Assembly: GCA_903813345.2 (NCBI GenBank)
Contig: CAIIXF020000009.1
Location: 38,373,759-38,433,758, forward strand
Source of the DNA: Owenia fusiformis
Taxonomy: Eukaryota; Annelida; Polychaeta; Sabellida; Oweniidae
Length of the DNA stretch: 60,000 nucleotides
Direction of reading: 5' to 3'
The position numbers and the translations under genes were made by a program. Below the pieces are notes generated by a model that searched no databases, was not told the DNA's origin, and saw only the letters and a program-made list of their open reading frames with translations. Of this stretch, positions 1 to 12,905 are shown one piece after another; position 1 is the first letter of the stretch; the number at the start of each line of letters is the position of its first letter.

Positions 1-1851
1 TAGAGCAAAATAACAAGACTACTGATTCATAATTCAATTTTGACCAGTAGATCTAAAATCCTAATAATGTACCCCTGCATTGATAACCCTGAAAATCCAT
101 CATCTAGCCATACTACACTCTGACTTTTACAGGTGATTTAAAGTTTTTTGACAATTCCTAGATATTTTTTATTTCAAATCTAGCTTTCATTGCCCATGCT
201 ATATGAATTAGTTTAATACAAATAAAATGAAAAAGAGCTACTTTGGTAGAAGTTTTTCTGATAGATTCAAAGTAGGTTTTAACGAGTGTAGATTAGTTAG
301 GCTCTTATAAAGGGTTTGCCCTCTGAGGATTATCTTCTAAGTTTCTAAGGTGATGAGGTTAACTTCACCAGCATTAGGCAGAGTAGTATGTTAATTAATA
401 GGAATGCCATGTGATTGATATAAGGGATATCAACTAGCACTGGAGTCAATTGCAGATTATGTCATAAAGATAACCAACCAGTATTTCTCAGCTATAAGCA
501 CCAAACAGCTTCCAGGCCTTAGACAATTAATGCATCACAGTCTCATGCAAAGCTCAACTAATACCTCAAACCCATCCATTCATTTATATAGGCCAATTAA
601 AACTATTCAGCTATATTTTTGAAGCTGTTTTTGGTGCTTCTTTTTTTATGAATTATTCCAATAAATCACAAATACTTATTTCTATTTAAACATGATATAT
701 TCTTTTATGATCTGGATCACTTTAAAAGTACTATGTACTTCCAAGGATTATAAATATTTTGAATTAATTCATCTTTTACTTTTCAAGGTATATAATTTGG
801 AAAACTTGATCTGAATAGATAAAGATTGAATATACTAATACTGACTAGCTCTTTGAACTTGCAATCTGTGATCTAAGGTTGCTATGACTAAGTGAGTCTC
901 AGATCTTTGAGCCATAATATAATCTCTTAGATAAAGTCAAGGTCATTTGTAATGGTTAACAAAAATTATGAACAGCAGAGATAGATTCGTTCATTCATTT
1001 ACAGTTTGTAAGTCCAAGCTGTATGGTCCTTATCATACATGAATTATGCTATATGTAAACATGCCCCCCCCCCCTTCTATCACTGTTCCAGGTATAAGTT
1101 GTTGCTCCAGTAGTTGGAAGATTTTACAAACATTCTGCAACCATTGGTGGTAATAATAATTGGATAAAGGTACATGGTTCAGTGGATTACATAAATATAA
1201 TTAGGTCAGGGCAGATAATATCACCCTTCTCAAGAAATAACCGTTGTCTAGACTCTTTAAATGAGAAATACTTCTTTAAGTGAATATAATGATATGAAGA
1301 TATGAGGCAGAACTTCATTATTTTTTTGCATGATGAAATGGAATTAGAGAAGTATGGAATAATCAACAGAAAACACAATCAACAGTACAATGTTCAGAAA
1401 ACACAATATACAATAACTGTAATCATAAAACTACAATAGACATTCAGCTCTGACAAAAATTCACAATTTCAAACCACTTGTAGTTATTGAAACTCATATA
1501 GTACATAGAAAAATGTTGAACATATGGTTGTTGCATTATATTTGAGTTCATTTATTAAACAATTTATAGCATCCAACAAGTGTTAGGTCTGCAGACAGGG
1601 TCTGTTCCCTTTACAATATTATCCAGAAGCCAAAAGTCTGACACTGGTATGCTTTGCTGACTTTGCCATGGGAGCGCTCCAGAAATGTGAACGTTTTGCC
1701 TTTGTTTTACTTTTTATCCCACTCGGCTGAAAAGTGTTATATAGTTGTCTTCTTGTGCTGTTGGACAGGAAGGCATGTGCCACATAAACCTTGTCATCAT
1801 ACTTCTAGGAACAGCTTACCTAGGAACACTCACTTGGAAATTATCACTAAT

Positions 1852-1917
1852 GCCAAGATCTGATTAGGTTTTGGGCATGCTGGGTAAATTACACCCATTT
1901 TACTCTTCAAAGTGTGT
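1852..1917 (+). repeat. Fragment of dispersed repeat shared with 18504-18576 and the 44.7-kb element
   Basis: The text around 'atctgattaggttttgggc' followed by 'atgctgggtaaattaca' recurs almost unchanged at 18504-18576. It is recognisable in each internal repeat of 44674-46115, for example near 45340-45370. Short similarity then continues ('ctcttcaaagtgt') in the 1852 and 18504 copies. It is therefore a small remnant of that element family. Confidence 0.7.
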
Positions 1918-4601
1918 CTTGTTTTTATTATTTATTTTGTTTATTCATTTGGTGATACTTTACAATGGTGATGTATAGGATGTTTAAAATCCAAGGCTAT
2001 TATGATTCTTAAAAAAGTCAAGTTTTCATTCAGTAGAATTATTTTGTTGAATAGTTACATATATAGGTTAATATTGTTTGAAAGATGTTGTTTTTTGCCG
2101 CACCTTATGTTTCCTGATTACATTCCCTACACTGTGTTTTAGAACCATATTTTGAAATGCCTGAAACTTCCTTGAACTAGCAATCTCGAGTGCAACAACA
2201 GTTTCCTTGTCTATGTTCCCTTTACCAGAAGCTTACATTGCAATAGTTTGGCAGTCAATTATCTTGTCCTTCATTGAACGCAACAGGTGAGCCGTTTTCT
2301 ACAAACTCTACAGTTCTCACATGAACAAACAGATCTATGTGCCCTTTGCAAATATGATATTTTGAAACTCATTTTTTTTCATGATTTTCTTGATTTTAAA
2401 TTACAAAGGATGTGTCCGGGTATATGCCCTTTTGGTCCCTCAGTCAAATGTATGTGAAATATGGTTTTTACTACTGTCCTAGTTATACTTGATAAGTATA
2501 TTTACTTTTTCACGAGTTTTGACGCATAATTAACCCCCTGCTGAGAGTCAGAATAAGTATCTTAACAAATAAAAAAATAGTCATTATCATAGAAAAAACA
2601 CCAATGTCAACATGTATGACATACAAAGAAGAAATAACTTAAGACCCATGAAGAATTAAAAAGAAAATCATATTTTTGAAATATATTTAAGGATTACATT
2701 TTTTTCAAATTTTTGAATTTCCCGCCAGTTTAATTTGAAGTGGGAAAAACAAGATGGCTGTGCCATTTGATGTAAGAAATATCAGAAAAAAAGTTGCTTC
2801 ACTTTTAGTTTTCACAATGAGCACAGTTTTCAGGTTTAGGTTTTTTGACTGATTCTGACTCTTTATCACCAGGGTCATGTATAGAGATTATAAAATTGAA
2901 ACCAAAATGTTGTGCTCAGCATGAATTTGACTGAAATATGTGTAACTTCACCAACACAATTGAAGTCTCAAAACTGGATGCTCAGTACCTTTGAGTGACT
3001 ATAATCCCTTGATTACCCAGATAAACACCAATTCACTTATCCAGAAATACCATTCAATGTCTATACCAAGAAAGTAAGCAATGTTTTGGAGGATATGTTT
3101 CAAACTTTTTGTATAAATAATTCATTTAATTATTTGCCATTGATTTTATTTCAATTCTGACAAAGTGATATGCACTGTCTTTGATGCCAATATTCTTCAT
3201 CAATTTTGATACAAATTGATATTTTTGTAATCTCAGAAGAAGGATAAGATATTGAAGTTTAATAATATGTGTGATTGAGTTGGTTTTTCAGACATTACAA
3301 TTTTCAATATTTTCTAAGTCGATACCCAGACTCATTCCCAGACTCATCCTTTGATTTTATTTCCTGTTGCCTCGGAGATTTGGTTTTAGATTTTATTGGA
3401 CTCATGAATATTTGTTTTATTATTTTAAATTAAGTTTGCTCTCAAGGATTCAAATTAAATCAAAATCACTGTGTAAAGTATGTAAGTGAAGGATATCTCT
3501 GTTTTTCACTATATTTATAGCACTTTATTTTTCTGTCAATAAGCTTATGGAATCAATTGGCGTTAGATCAGCGAATCAGATGTTTCTATTAGTTTCATAC
3601 TTCTGTGCTTTCTAATTCAGCTGTTGGTTGAAAGGAGGTATTGAGAGGCATGCAAGCGATCCATATCAAAACTCCACTGGAAAACAATTTAATGTTGATA
3701 AATGTAAGATGCAACAGAACCATAGAGATAGTCTGGAGATAACCATGATCTGAAAATAAAGAAAATACATTCCTGCTAATTGAATAAACCATGTTACAAA
3801 TAGGAATTTTTCATATTTTTTATAGTTTGAATTGGATTGTTGTTATTACGTGGCTAAATACAAAGTTAAGAATTGGTGAAATCACGATAAAGGTTCAAAA
3901 ATCTAAAAAGACAGACTGAGAAGATAAAGTTAGAATGGTTAGATTATAGACAGATAATGAGAGATGTTTTGTTTGTTGTTTGAGCTGAAAGAGTGATGCT
4001 GACCCTTTACAGGTATGATACTGACTGGCTATGTCCCTTGGCAATAGTTATTTAAAGACCTAACATATGTTTTTATTGTAGCAAGCCCCAAGAGTTCCTG
4101 AATTCCAGTACCCTCAGTGTTATTCTATTCTGTCTAAATATTCTGGCTTGTAATCGTTGCCATGGTAAAGTAAACAGTATGCCTGCATGTTTTTTATATC
4201 AAGCTCTAAGATTGATACATAAAATGAAAGTTGAATCATTGGATTGTTTTAAAAGTTTGCTTTTGATTGAGTTATCTCACATGAAGCCCTTTCTTAGTTT
4301 CCAAATGCAGTAACAAATTTTGTTCACTTGCTGCATGTTTAAACAGTACTTTCTTTCTGGTTCACCCTGTATATTTACATCTAGACTATACAGGGTACAA
4401 GAGTCAAGAAATCACTGTAATAAGTCATTTTGACACAATGACCCAGAAATATATCTATTTTTATACTTTTTAGATACATAGTTATCATAATTACATGTTT
4501 TTGTGTCTTAGGTATTTACTGCCAGATTTGAAGTCAAGATGCTTCATTATGTCAGAAATATGTCTATACCATTGTAATAACCCCAAATTGTGTCTAACAA
4601 G

Positions 4602-5071
4602 GTATGCCAGTTTTACATGAACAACAAATCCATATATGGCAAGGATGAGTATGCCAGTTTTACATGAACAACAAATCCATATATGGCAAGGATGAGTATG
4701 CCAGTTTTACATAAACAACAAATCCATATATGGCAAGGATGAGTATGCCAGTTTTACATGAACAACAAATCCATATATGGCAAGGATGAGTATGCCAGTT
4801 TTACATGAACAACAAATCCATATATGGCAAGGATGAGTATGCCAGTTTTACATGAACAACAAATCCATATATGGCAAGGATGCGTATGCCAGTTTTACAT
4901 GAACAACAAATCCATATATGGCAAGGATGAGTATGCCAGTTTTACATGAACAACAAATCCATATATAGCAAGGATGAGTATGCCAGTTTTACATGAACAA
5001 CAAATCCATATATGGCAAGGATGAGTATGCCAGTTTTACATGAACAACAAATCCATATATAGCAAGGATGA
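4602..5071 (+). repeat. Minisatellite, 47-bp unit, 10 copies
   Basis: Unit boundaries marked by 'gtatgccagttttacat' recur every 47 bp at 4602, 4649 and so on to 5025. The copies differ at only a few bases (catgaa/cataaa, tatggc/tatagc, gatgag/gatgcg). Such homogeneity implies recent expansion or ongoing conversion. No coding role is evident because 47 is not a multiple of three and all frames contain stops. Confidence 0.97.
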
Positions 5072-8000
5072 GTTTGATTTTATATCACAGGTGTTTGGTT
5101 GTACATCTCAGAAATTCTTATACTTAAACGCATCTGATATTTGGTTGTTTTTTATCATGAGTAGTAGCTAAAGATTGGGTATTAAATCAGTCTCGTGCAT
5201 ACTTCAACACTTCCACTGTTGTTGTTACTTAGATGGAACATGCAGATTTCAGACTTTTCCAGCACTCTTAATACAGGTGCTAACATGCATATTTTGTGAA
5301 CATAATTGTAACTTTCATATTTATTGGTAAGGTCTGCCTCAAGGTATAGATTTAAGGATATGAATTTCTTCTTCCTAAGGGTGCAGTTCTGTCTAAATGG
5401 AGGTTCAGTAGTTTTTTTGGATCTAATTTTTGAGTAGAATATACATGGACTAACTGCTCTAACTGTCCAAGTCTAACTGGTGTCCACTTTTGGTTCAATT
5501 GATGAATAATGACTTACAACAGAATCCACAAAATCATAAATTAAGATTGTTCAAAAATGAACCCCTGAATAGTATAGTAAGAGAAACTGATTGCCAAGCA
5601 AATGAGAATCTCACCTCAGTTTCACACTATTGATCATTTGTTGGATTTGTTCTGAAGGTTTTCATGACTACAGTAGCTGATAAATGATGTAGTATTGCTG
5701 AGGTTGTACCCTTTCCTCCTGTTCTTTGTGTTAATGAAGTTCATCATCATGTGGGAATTAAGTGTATTTTATAAGATCATAATCATAATGTTATCAGCAC
5801 TAGGCATGAGCAACATGTAGATAGTGACAAGGCTGCCTCCTACCTATAAACCAGTAAAACCATTCAACTTTTGTACAGCTTATAAGTCAGAGCCTCCCAA
5901 ATAATATAAGCTCATATCTGAGCGCTCTCCCATGTTTGTATGTAGCACTGTCTGTGAAAAAAAAAGATTTTAATAACTTTAATCTAAAACAGAATAAAAT
6001 AGTCAAGTAGCTTAGTAAAATTGGGCTTTCACACATGTCCTTAAACGAGGTGGTCATGCAGAATTGTTATTTATTGTCACTTGGAAATATCACAATTATG
6101 TCAGTTGACAATTTTTGCACCATTTAGATCATCTATGTTCTTTTTAATGTCGGGCTAGCTAGGCATCACTCTTCCCTGAACACTAGTCATTGCCTATAAC
6201 GATGCCAAGTCAGTCTTTACTTATACGGTCATTTGGTTGGGATACTGGGGGTTGCTTTGCATTTGGTTGTGTTCTTAAATGTTTCCTTTTCTTGTTGTGT
6301 TATGCTTTCAAATGCCAAATGGAGACATCTTTTGTGAAACTTATCTTGGACTGGTCAATACCTAAAAACAGATCTTAGTGGTCTTTGACACATCATTAAA
6401 GGATAATAAATGTAGTAATAATCACTTTCAATTGACTCCACAAGAAAGTGATATACTTACATGTGATGCACATAGGGACAGACTGGGTGGCATGACTCTA
6501 TGTTTTGTTGTGTAGTTTATGGGGACAGCTGTTTATGAATGTCTAATAGACACTTTGATGTCATATGTGTCTTCTAGGATTTCTAAGAGCCCAATGGCTG
6601 GCAATGGAATAAAGATGGATTGTGCCAATTGGGATGTAATTGATCTATGTTGTCTTTGAGTCTCTTCAAGTACAGTCTGATACACAGCACTCTGAAATAT
6701 ATATATTCTGCTCTAAGTGCTCATCACTTCCCATGCTGTTCTCAGTTCTCCCATACAGTGTTGTCCAGTTCATATACATTTAGGTACCAATCTAAGATCT
6801 GGTTCCATGTCCATGACAACCTCCTACCACACATCAACAGATCAAAGTGGGAGATGATGCCTAAACATTCCCTTGGGGCAAATTAAAGCCAAGCAAGAGT
6901 TCAATTTATCAAATTACTCAGCCAACATTTGTGTAACCCTAAATCCCATGACACTTTATGGTCCATGTTTAATTGTCCCATTTGAACTCAATTTGGGTGT
7001 TTTACCACAGAAATCTCAAATGTCAGTTTCAAATTATCACCATATCCTGTTGAAATCACGATTTTAATTAGCTGAAATGATAAAAATTGCAGGTAAAATG
7101 TGTGTTAAATACCTGTTCACATCATTTTAATACTCAGATTACAGAGTCTTCCGGTGATTAATATTTACCTGTGTACTTGTTTACTTGAACATTCTCTATA
7201 TTTTGAAACTGCTGTTAAAACTTGTTTAAGAATACAGTTAGTTGCACAATTGTTTTTTCCATCTTCATACAGATCAGTTTTGTTACCAAAGCAACTGCTT
7301 TCCATATGGTTGAGAGGTATGAAGAGATAAGACAATTAATTCCCCAAGTTAATACCCCAAATGCTATTTTCAAAATTTAATCAGATAGGAGAAAAAAACA
7401 AGATTCTTCATATGCATTTATTACACAGTTTCTAAGCTTACTTTGTGAGCTTTTGGTTGATAAAGCGAATGGCAGATTTCAACCAAACTGCAACTGAGTT
7501 AAAAATGCAAAATACATGGTCAAAAGAGAAGTAGGCAACATGGGCGTGATGCAAGACTTCTGTATATATAGTTATGCAAAATATTAATAGAACTGGTATA
7601 CTGGACAGATGGACAGATGGAAATGTGGGTGTATGTCTAGGTGGATTGTGAAATCATGGGGTTAAATAAGTGCATTCATAAAGTCTTAAAATCACCCATC
7701 CAGAATATATACCAGGTTTTGGAACAGACATGAACCTCAACTGACGTAGTTCCTTATCATAGAGTATTAAGCATAAAAGACAAATTGACACATTTATGTC
7801 GGATTTATGTATCAGGGATACATTTATTGTAGATAATAGCAGACCCATTGGCCTCAATGATAAGTTTGCAATCAAGTAAGGTGAACAGAAGCAAGCATCA
7901 ACACATGATACTCTAATCTATGTTTTCCTCATATTATTCAGTATAATGCGTAGTCCCAAAGAAATTCCACAAATTGAGGCCATGTTTATAATTGGCACTT

Positions 8001-8560
8001 GTTTAGTGGTCTTGTTTTCTTGGATCTGTGTGTTAGACTGTCTTCAGAAGCATCTTATATTAGCCATTCTTACATGAATTAATAAATTTGTACAAATGTT
8101 CAGATTTACAATAAAACAAATAGATAATACATATTTATAAGAGAACAAGATTAGTAAATTGTTCTGATCTAAGTCAGTTTCGTCTATCCCTTTGAGATAA
8201 TTGGAGATCATCAATGATCTTCACAGCACAGAACTAAAATCAATGAAATCTAGAAACCTTTGAAAGATGTAGAAATGTTTATTTGAAGTCACTCTTAGTC
8301 CCATATGCTGTGAGAGTAACTGGACTTCTTGATCTATAAGTGTTCTAACTTTTAATTGACACTTGGATTAGCAAGTGGTATGGCCAAGGGATAAACATTT
8401 ACTTTTCATCAGTATTATAAGTTTCTATATTATATTATTTCTGTTAGGGATCGATAAGTGTTCCTTATCAAAGGTAGGATTTAGATTATTAGAGAGAAAC
8501 TTCCTAGGATGATACCATGCAGTTATTTTAAACATTTGCTAATTCAACAAACATTTCAGA

Positions 8561-8760
8561 CAAATTCCTACTATTTTTTGATACACGCAAGTTCCTACTA
8601 TTTCTTTGATGCATGCAAGTTCCTACTATTTCTTTGATGCATGCAAGTTCCTACTGTTTCTTTGATGCATGCAAGTTCCTACTATTTCTTTGATGCATGC
8701 AAGTTCCTACTATTTTTGATGCATGCAAGTTCCTACTATTTTTGATGCATGCAAGTTCCT
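8561..8760 (+). repeat. Minisatellite, 28-bp then 26-bp units, about 7 copies
   Basis: The unit 'gatgcatgcaagttcctac' followed by 'tatttcttt' is repeated. The first copies are 28 bp and the last ones 26 bp through loss of two bases in the T-run. The unit contains the palindrome gatgcatgc. Confidence 0.93.
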
Positions 8761-8768
8761 TCATTTGT

Positions 8769-8964
8769 CTTAAGGTAGTTCTGCACTTTCACAAAAAATG
8801 ACAAAATAGTTTGAGGAAAATGTTTTGATTTGTATTTTGAAATAAAGAGTACAGTATGTAAATGTCCACATAAAATTTTGAAAAATATTTCCCATTTCAC
8901 CAACTATTGGTGATTGTAATAATGAAAAATCATTGAAAATACTCAACATTTGGATCTACCTTAA
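8769..8964. mobile_element. Possible small inverted-repeat element
   Basis: The ends 'ttaaggtag' (8769-8778) and 'ctaccttaa' (8956-8964) are inverted copies enclosing about 190 AT-rich bases. The left end abuts the 8561 minisatellite. TTAA at both outer ends would suit a piggyBac-type target duplication, but the inverted repeat is short and could be chance. Confidence 0.3.
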
Positions 8965-10921
8965 ATCAATGTTAAGAAGAGATTTTTAATATCTGCTCGT
9001 TTTTATAACATAATTCAATTTTAATCTTGTGTTATGGAATGTCCAGATCATATGCTAAATAAAATATAAAAATCTCTGTTTTTCATCTTGTTATACTTAG
9101 GTTGACCTCTAATATATTCTGAGAGTTGTGGCTAACCCATATAAGTACCCTTGCCACTTACAAAGTACAAGTAGCCCAGGGGGTAACCATGGGTGTCAGT
9201 TACTCTTCAAATTGTTTTACAAAACTCAGGTTTGACATTAGCTTTAGAAATTGTCATTTTTGGGCTTATCACTACCATGACCAAACTGTGTTCACATTTT
9301 TAATGCATATGCTTTATAGGGATTTAAATACTCCTCAAAAAAACAATTTTCAAAATGGTCACCGATGTTTTAGAATTCTAACCTATTTCAGTAATTTTAG
9401 TAACCGTAGAATAATGAAATCTGGAATGAAATTGAAAGATTATGCCTTTCAAATTACGTAACATAAAATTAGGAAAAGAATCTTGAGTTTGTTTGTATCC
9501 AATTTTAATAAGTTACTTTCCAAACCCCAAAAAACCATCATCACATTTACATGTAGACCTGAAGCAAAAGCAAATTGATTCCTGATATAGTCTCAATCTA
9601 TTAATTTAACATCTAATCTTTCCTGTCAGCCTCTTACCCTCATTTTTTCATTTTCTCAGTTCAGTTTTACATTTTCCTGACAGATATTATACAGTATATA
9701 GTACTGGTTCATAAGTGAGCTCTATTAGACACATTCATGTAGGTTTGGCATATGAGTGATAGGGTGGGTGTTTTATATAGTACACTTACAAACTCTAGTT
9801 TGTCTTCACAGAAGAGGGTTAGTGGGCTACTATGTATAGTGGTGTCATGGGGTACTATGTAGTCATAGTGTCAGTTATGTTGAAACTATATAATAGTTTT
9901 ATGTCAAAGACCACGGGTATCAACCGGGCCCAATGTGAAACAATATACCTCCAAGTAAAACCCAAATATTATGTCAGCATTTTTTGCATTTTTTTCAATC
10001 TAAGTTATATCTTAAGATTCTAGGATTGATAAGAAGAGGTAGACATGAACATTTACATGGGAGGGCAGGAACAATATTTGGTTAATCTTAGGCCATTTTT
10101 CTAAAAAAGTGAACTGCTAACTACTTTGCTAAATAAACCTTATTTGATTAAAAATGATGTTTTTGTCCATATAACAAACAGTTGAATACCAGGTATATTT
10201 GAGAATGTATCAAAAATTAAAGGATGGCTCAGTAGAATGAGTCTTCTGGATGATAATATCTAAATGTTAGCAGGCCTGTCAACTTGGGAACACCTAACAC
10301 GAGTGACTTAAAAATGTTGAACACCTTCCTTCAAATTGTGGACATCTTGGTCCAAAACTGAACACCTTGGTCCAAAATATTGGACACCTCAACTTTTACA
10401 AAAAATTTTGAAGCAAATGCTTGACATATACGGAATTCCTGTGAAAATCGTTTTTTCGGCATTCGTTTTTTTGATATATCAGTGTTCATTTTTTGGCATG
10501 ACTTCAATTTCTTCAGCGTGAAATGCATGACAAATTCGCAAATTGTGGAACAGTTGGACAGCCTGTGTTGGTCTTTATCATTTATCATGAAATAATATTC
10601 AACAATCCGAAAAGAAAACCCACTAGGCTCACCTTAAAAGTTGAAATCTAATATTATAATATTTCAGTAGATCTAGAATTTGTACCTACAAAGGTAGTGT
10701 TAAAGATATTAAAACCCATAAGAAGAGATACCATCATGCCAAGTACTACCCCCTTATTGGGATTAGGATTTAACAAGAAATGATAGAATGCAATATACAT
10801 TTTAACTCAGGCACTTTCCATCTCATGACCTGTACTTGTGGGATGAAGATGTACAAAATACAAATTCATTGGATCTAAAATTAGCACCTCCACCCTTATA
10901 CTTGAAGATGATGAGTGTTGA

Positions 10922-11092
10922 CGTGGGGCTATTGATAGAAACACTACAGAGGAAGACATGTCTTTGATTGCTGGCCCAGAACATGATAAGCTCAAGTATG
11001 TGCCATACGCACAGAGATTAAACAAGAGCAATGAACTTTTCCTTGAGGAGCATCCTTTCTGCAACAGAACAACTTTCTCAACTTTATTGTAA
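10922..11092 (+). pseudogene. Decayed coding fragment followed by AATAAA
   Basis: From the base after a TGA at 10919-10921 there are 56 open codons ending in TAA at 11090. AATAAA overlaps that stop at 11091-11096. The peptide looks protein-like rather than random AT translation: it includes EEDMSLIAGPEHDKLKYVPY and then LFLEEHPFCNRTTF. Upstream, the same frame is open for a shorter stretch but interrupted by TGA, and another frame reads HDLYLWDEDVQNT, so a frameshifted relic extending from about 10812 is possible. I do not recognise the protein. A minus-strand ORF of 118 codons over the same bases is probably its shadow. Confidence 0.3.
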
Positions 11093-11096
11093 TAAA

Positions 11097-12834
11097 ATGT
11101 TCCCAGGAAGATATCAATGAAATCAAGTTCATCAAATGCTGTACAATTTTCAATAAAATTCATGAAGTTTAGATTATCATTGTTTGAGGCTTCTTTTATT
11201 TGCCAGGTTTATCCTTTTCATACTCAAGAAACCATTTATGTTTGGACTCATTATAGTAAAAAAGCTTATTAAATTATGCAAGAAAATTCAACAAGGAATC
11301 ATTAGAGCAGACAAGGCACTGAGCCATTACATAATATATACATGTAGATATATATGTCTCCCCTCATGTACTTTAGAGCAATTCCTCAATTTCCCAGCAT
11401 TGCACATATGGCAGAATGAGCCTCAAAAATTCTCATCTTATATTAAGGCACATCACCATTTACTTACATGGACTAGTTAAATGTTTATTAGGTCTTTGTA
11501 TGAAATACTCTGAGTTGTTTCAGAGCCTAGCAATTATGTAGATGAAGTACTCTTTTAATGAATCAAAATCAAATTATTGGAAATGGTGTTTTTCAGGCTG
11601 CAATGCCCAATGTTTCAAGAAGATAGCTATGGAGGTCTTGGAATGATGTAGTACTACTATGTTGTTGAATCACACACAGGTGTGAGGAAACCAAGATTTA
11701 TTAAACTCTGACTTAATAACCAACATTTCTCAACTACTCACTGCATACTTTATACCATGTTAGAACTATTTCATGCAGATCAGTAAATGTGGAAGTGAAA
11801 TTCATTAGATCCGGATACTCATTATGAAATTCTACAAGTGCATGTTGTATTTGCAGGTTTTAACCAGGACATATCAAACAAAAGTTCATATATCAGTAAT
11901 ATTTCATTTTTAAATATGATATTATTTTGCTCGTCTGTGTCTTTATGTTCATGCTTTTTGTTGAGCCTGGTGAACTTGAAGTAAGTGCCCAGAGATGTGG
12001 ATGTATGTTTATGTACAATTAATGGTAGTTTTGGTAAGTTGCAGATATAGCATAGTCCAGGTAAATGCTGATAATCTCACCTTCATGGGGTATCTGGCTA
12101 GTTTTACCTGGTGAAGTTTATACAAAATGGGATTAATAGGCACTTCCAACATGAAACATGCAGTAAAACTTGTTTTGTTTATGAGCACATGGATAATCAA
12201 AGTTTAAACTGTCAGAACTATTGTATAATATTTATATCTATTAAATGAATAAATTAATTGTTCATAATCAGAAATGTTAACACAAAAGAAAATTTTCTTC
12301 AAACATTATTTTTTTAAAAACTGAAAATTATAGTCTAAATAATTAAACTGAACTTATGTTGAATCTGGATAAACATTTGTGGAGAGGAGGTATATTTCTC
12401 CCATGATTCAATACTCCATTCCACTAACAAGATTAGTATTAATGACATATTCTCAATTACCAGAAGTGGATTGTAATGATAATCACCTAAGATAGGATCA
12501 TAAACCCAGCCTGAGAGTCCCATTAATTGAAATACCATTGGACATTTTAATTGTAGTTATTTCTTATTTTACAGGGTGTCATTTTATTTTGATGACAGTG
12601 TTTTTAATTTTTTAAAGAAAATATGAATTTTTAAAAATATAATGTTCCATTTTGAATAAAATTTTTTTGGTTAATGTAATAAACTATATTCATATAGTGA
12701 CATATAGTTGACTGGCATATTGTGACTAAACATGGGACACTTAAAATGCTGAAAACCATTTACATGTAAAGTAGGAAATAGGAATAATGCTGATACAATA
12801 ATAGGGTTTTCAAAACATATTTTTCTCTTTTCAG
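11097..12834. other. Intron sequence before collagen exon 1
   Basis: AT-rich sequence with no convincing exon. A 39-bp phase-0 exon-like stretch at 11857-11895 (good acceptor, gtaata donor, 13 non-collagen codons) is noted but not called. The acceptor tract of exon 1 (tttttctcttttcag) ends the region at 12834. Confidence 0.6.
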
Positions 12835-12905
12835 GTCCCCCTGGTTTGAAGGGAGATGAGGGACGTAGGGGTAAAAAAGGTGACCATGGTGATCAAGGAT
12901 CACAG
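12835..12905 (+). CDS. Collagen exon 1 in window (split Gly codon, polybasic triplets)
   Basis: Acceptor ttttctcttttcag, donor gtatgt. The first two bases (GT) finish a Gly codon whose G must come from an upstream exon, so this is the only phase-1 start in the mapped set. It encodes about 23 further codons of uninterrupted Gly-X-Y, including GLKGDEG and RRGKKGDHG. The RRGKKG patch is basic and could bind acidic glycans. It is the first collagenous exon I can see; the phase change may mark the border with an upstream NC domain. Exon length is 71 bp. Confidence 0.9.

Larger units (their letters stand above)
1..10921. other. Region without a recognisable exon (upstream or first intron)
   Basis: About 10.9 kb of AT-rich sequence with only short chance ORFs. 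It carries a poly-C run near 1063-1074, a dispersed-repeat fragment (1852), two minisatellites (4602, 8561), a possible small TTAA-flanked element (8769) and a degenerate stretch of 'gaacacc/ggacacc' words (10290-10395). It could be a very long 5' intron of the collagen gene, which must have an upstream exon ending in one base of a split Gly codon, or partly intergenic. I see no promoter. Confidence 0.6.

Noticed and set aside
2229-2286. 58-bp exon-like stretch between an accag acceptor and a gtgagc donor
   Set aside because: Open in one frame (AYIAIVWQSIILSF) but its phases (1 in, 2 out) fit neither exon 1 nor any neighbour, and it has no collagen pattern.
4602-5071. CRISPR-like regular array
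   Set aside because: The units are contiguous tandem copies without unique spacers, and the surroundings are an animal intron-type region.
9126-9461. 111-codon plus-strand ORF
   Set aside because: AT-rich chance frame with no domain, splice pattern or similarity that I recognise.
10807-11163. 118-codon minus-strand ORF
   Set aside because: Its peptide is Ser/Leu-rich and lacks recognisable features; the opposite strand has more protein-like frames and a stop-AATAAA end, so this is more likely a shadow.
11857-11895. 39-bp phase-0 stretch with a good acceptor
   Set aside because: Too short and featureless (13 residues), and exon 1 needs a phase-1 predecessor.
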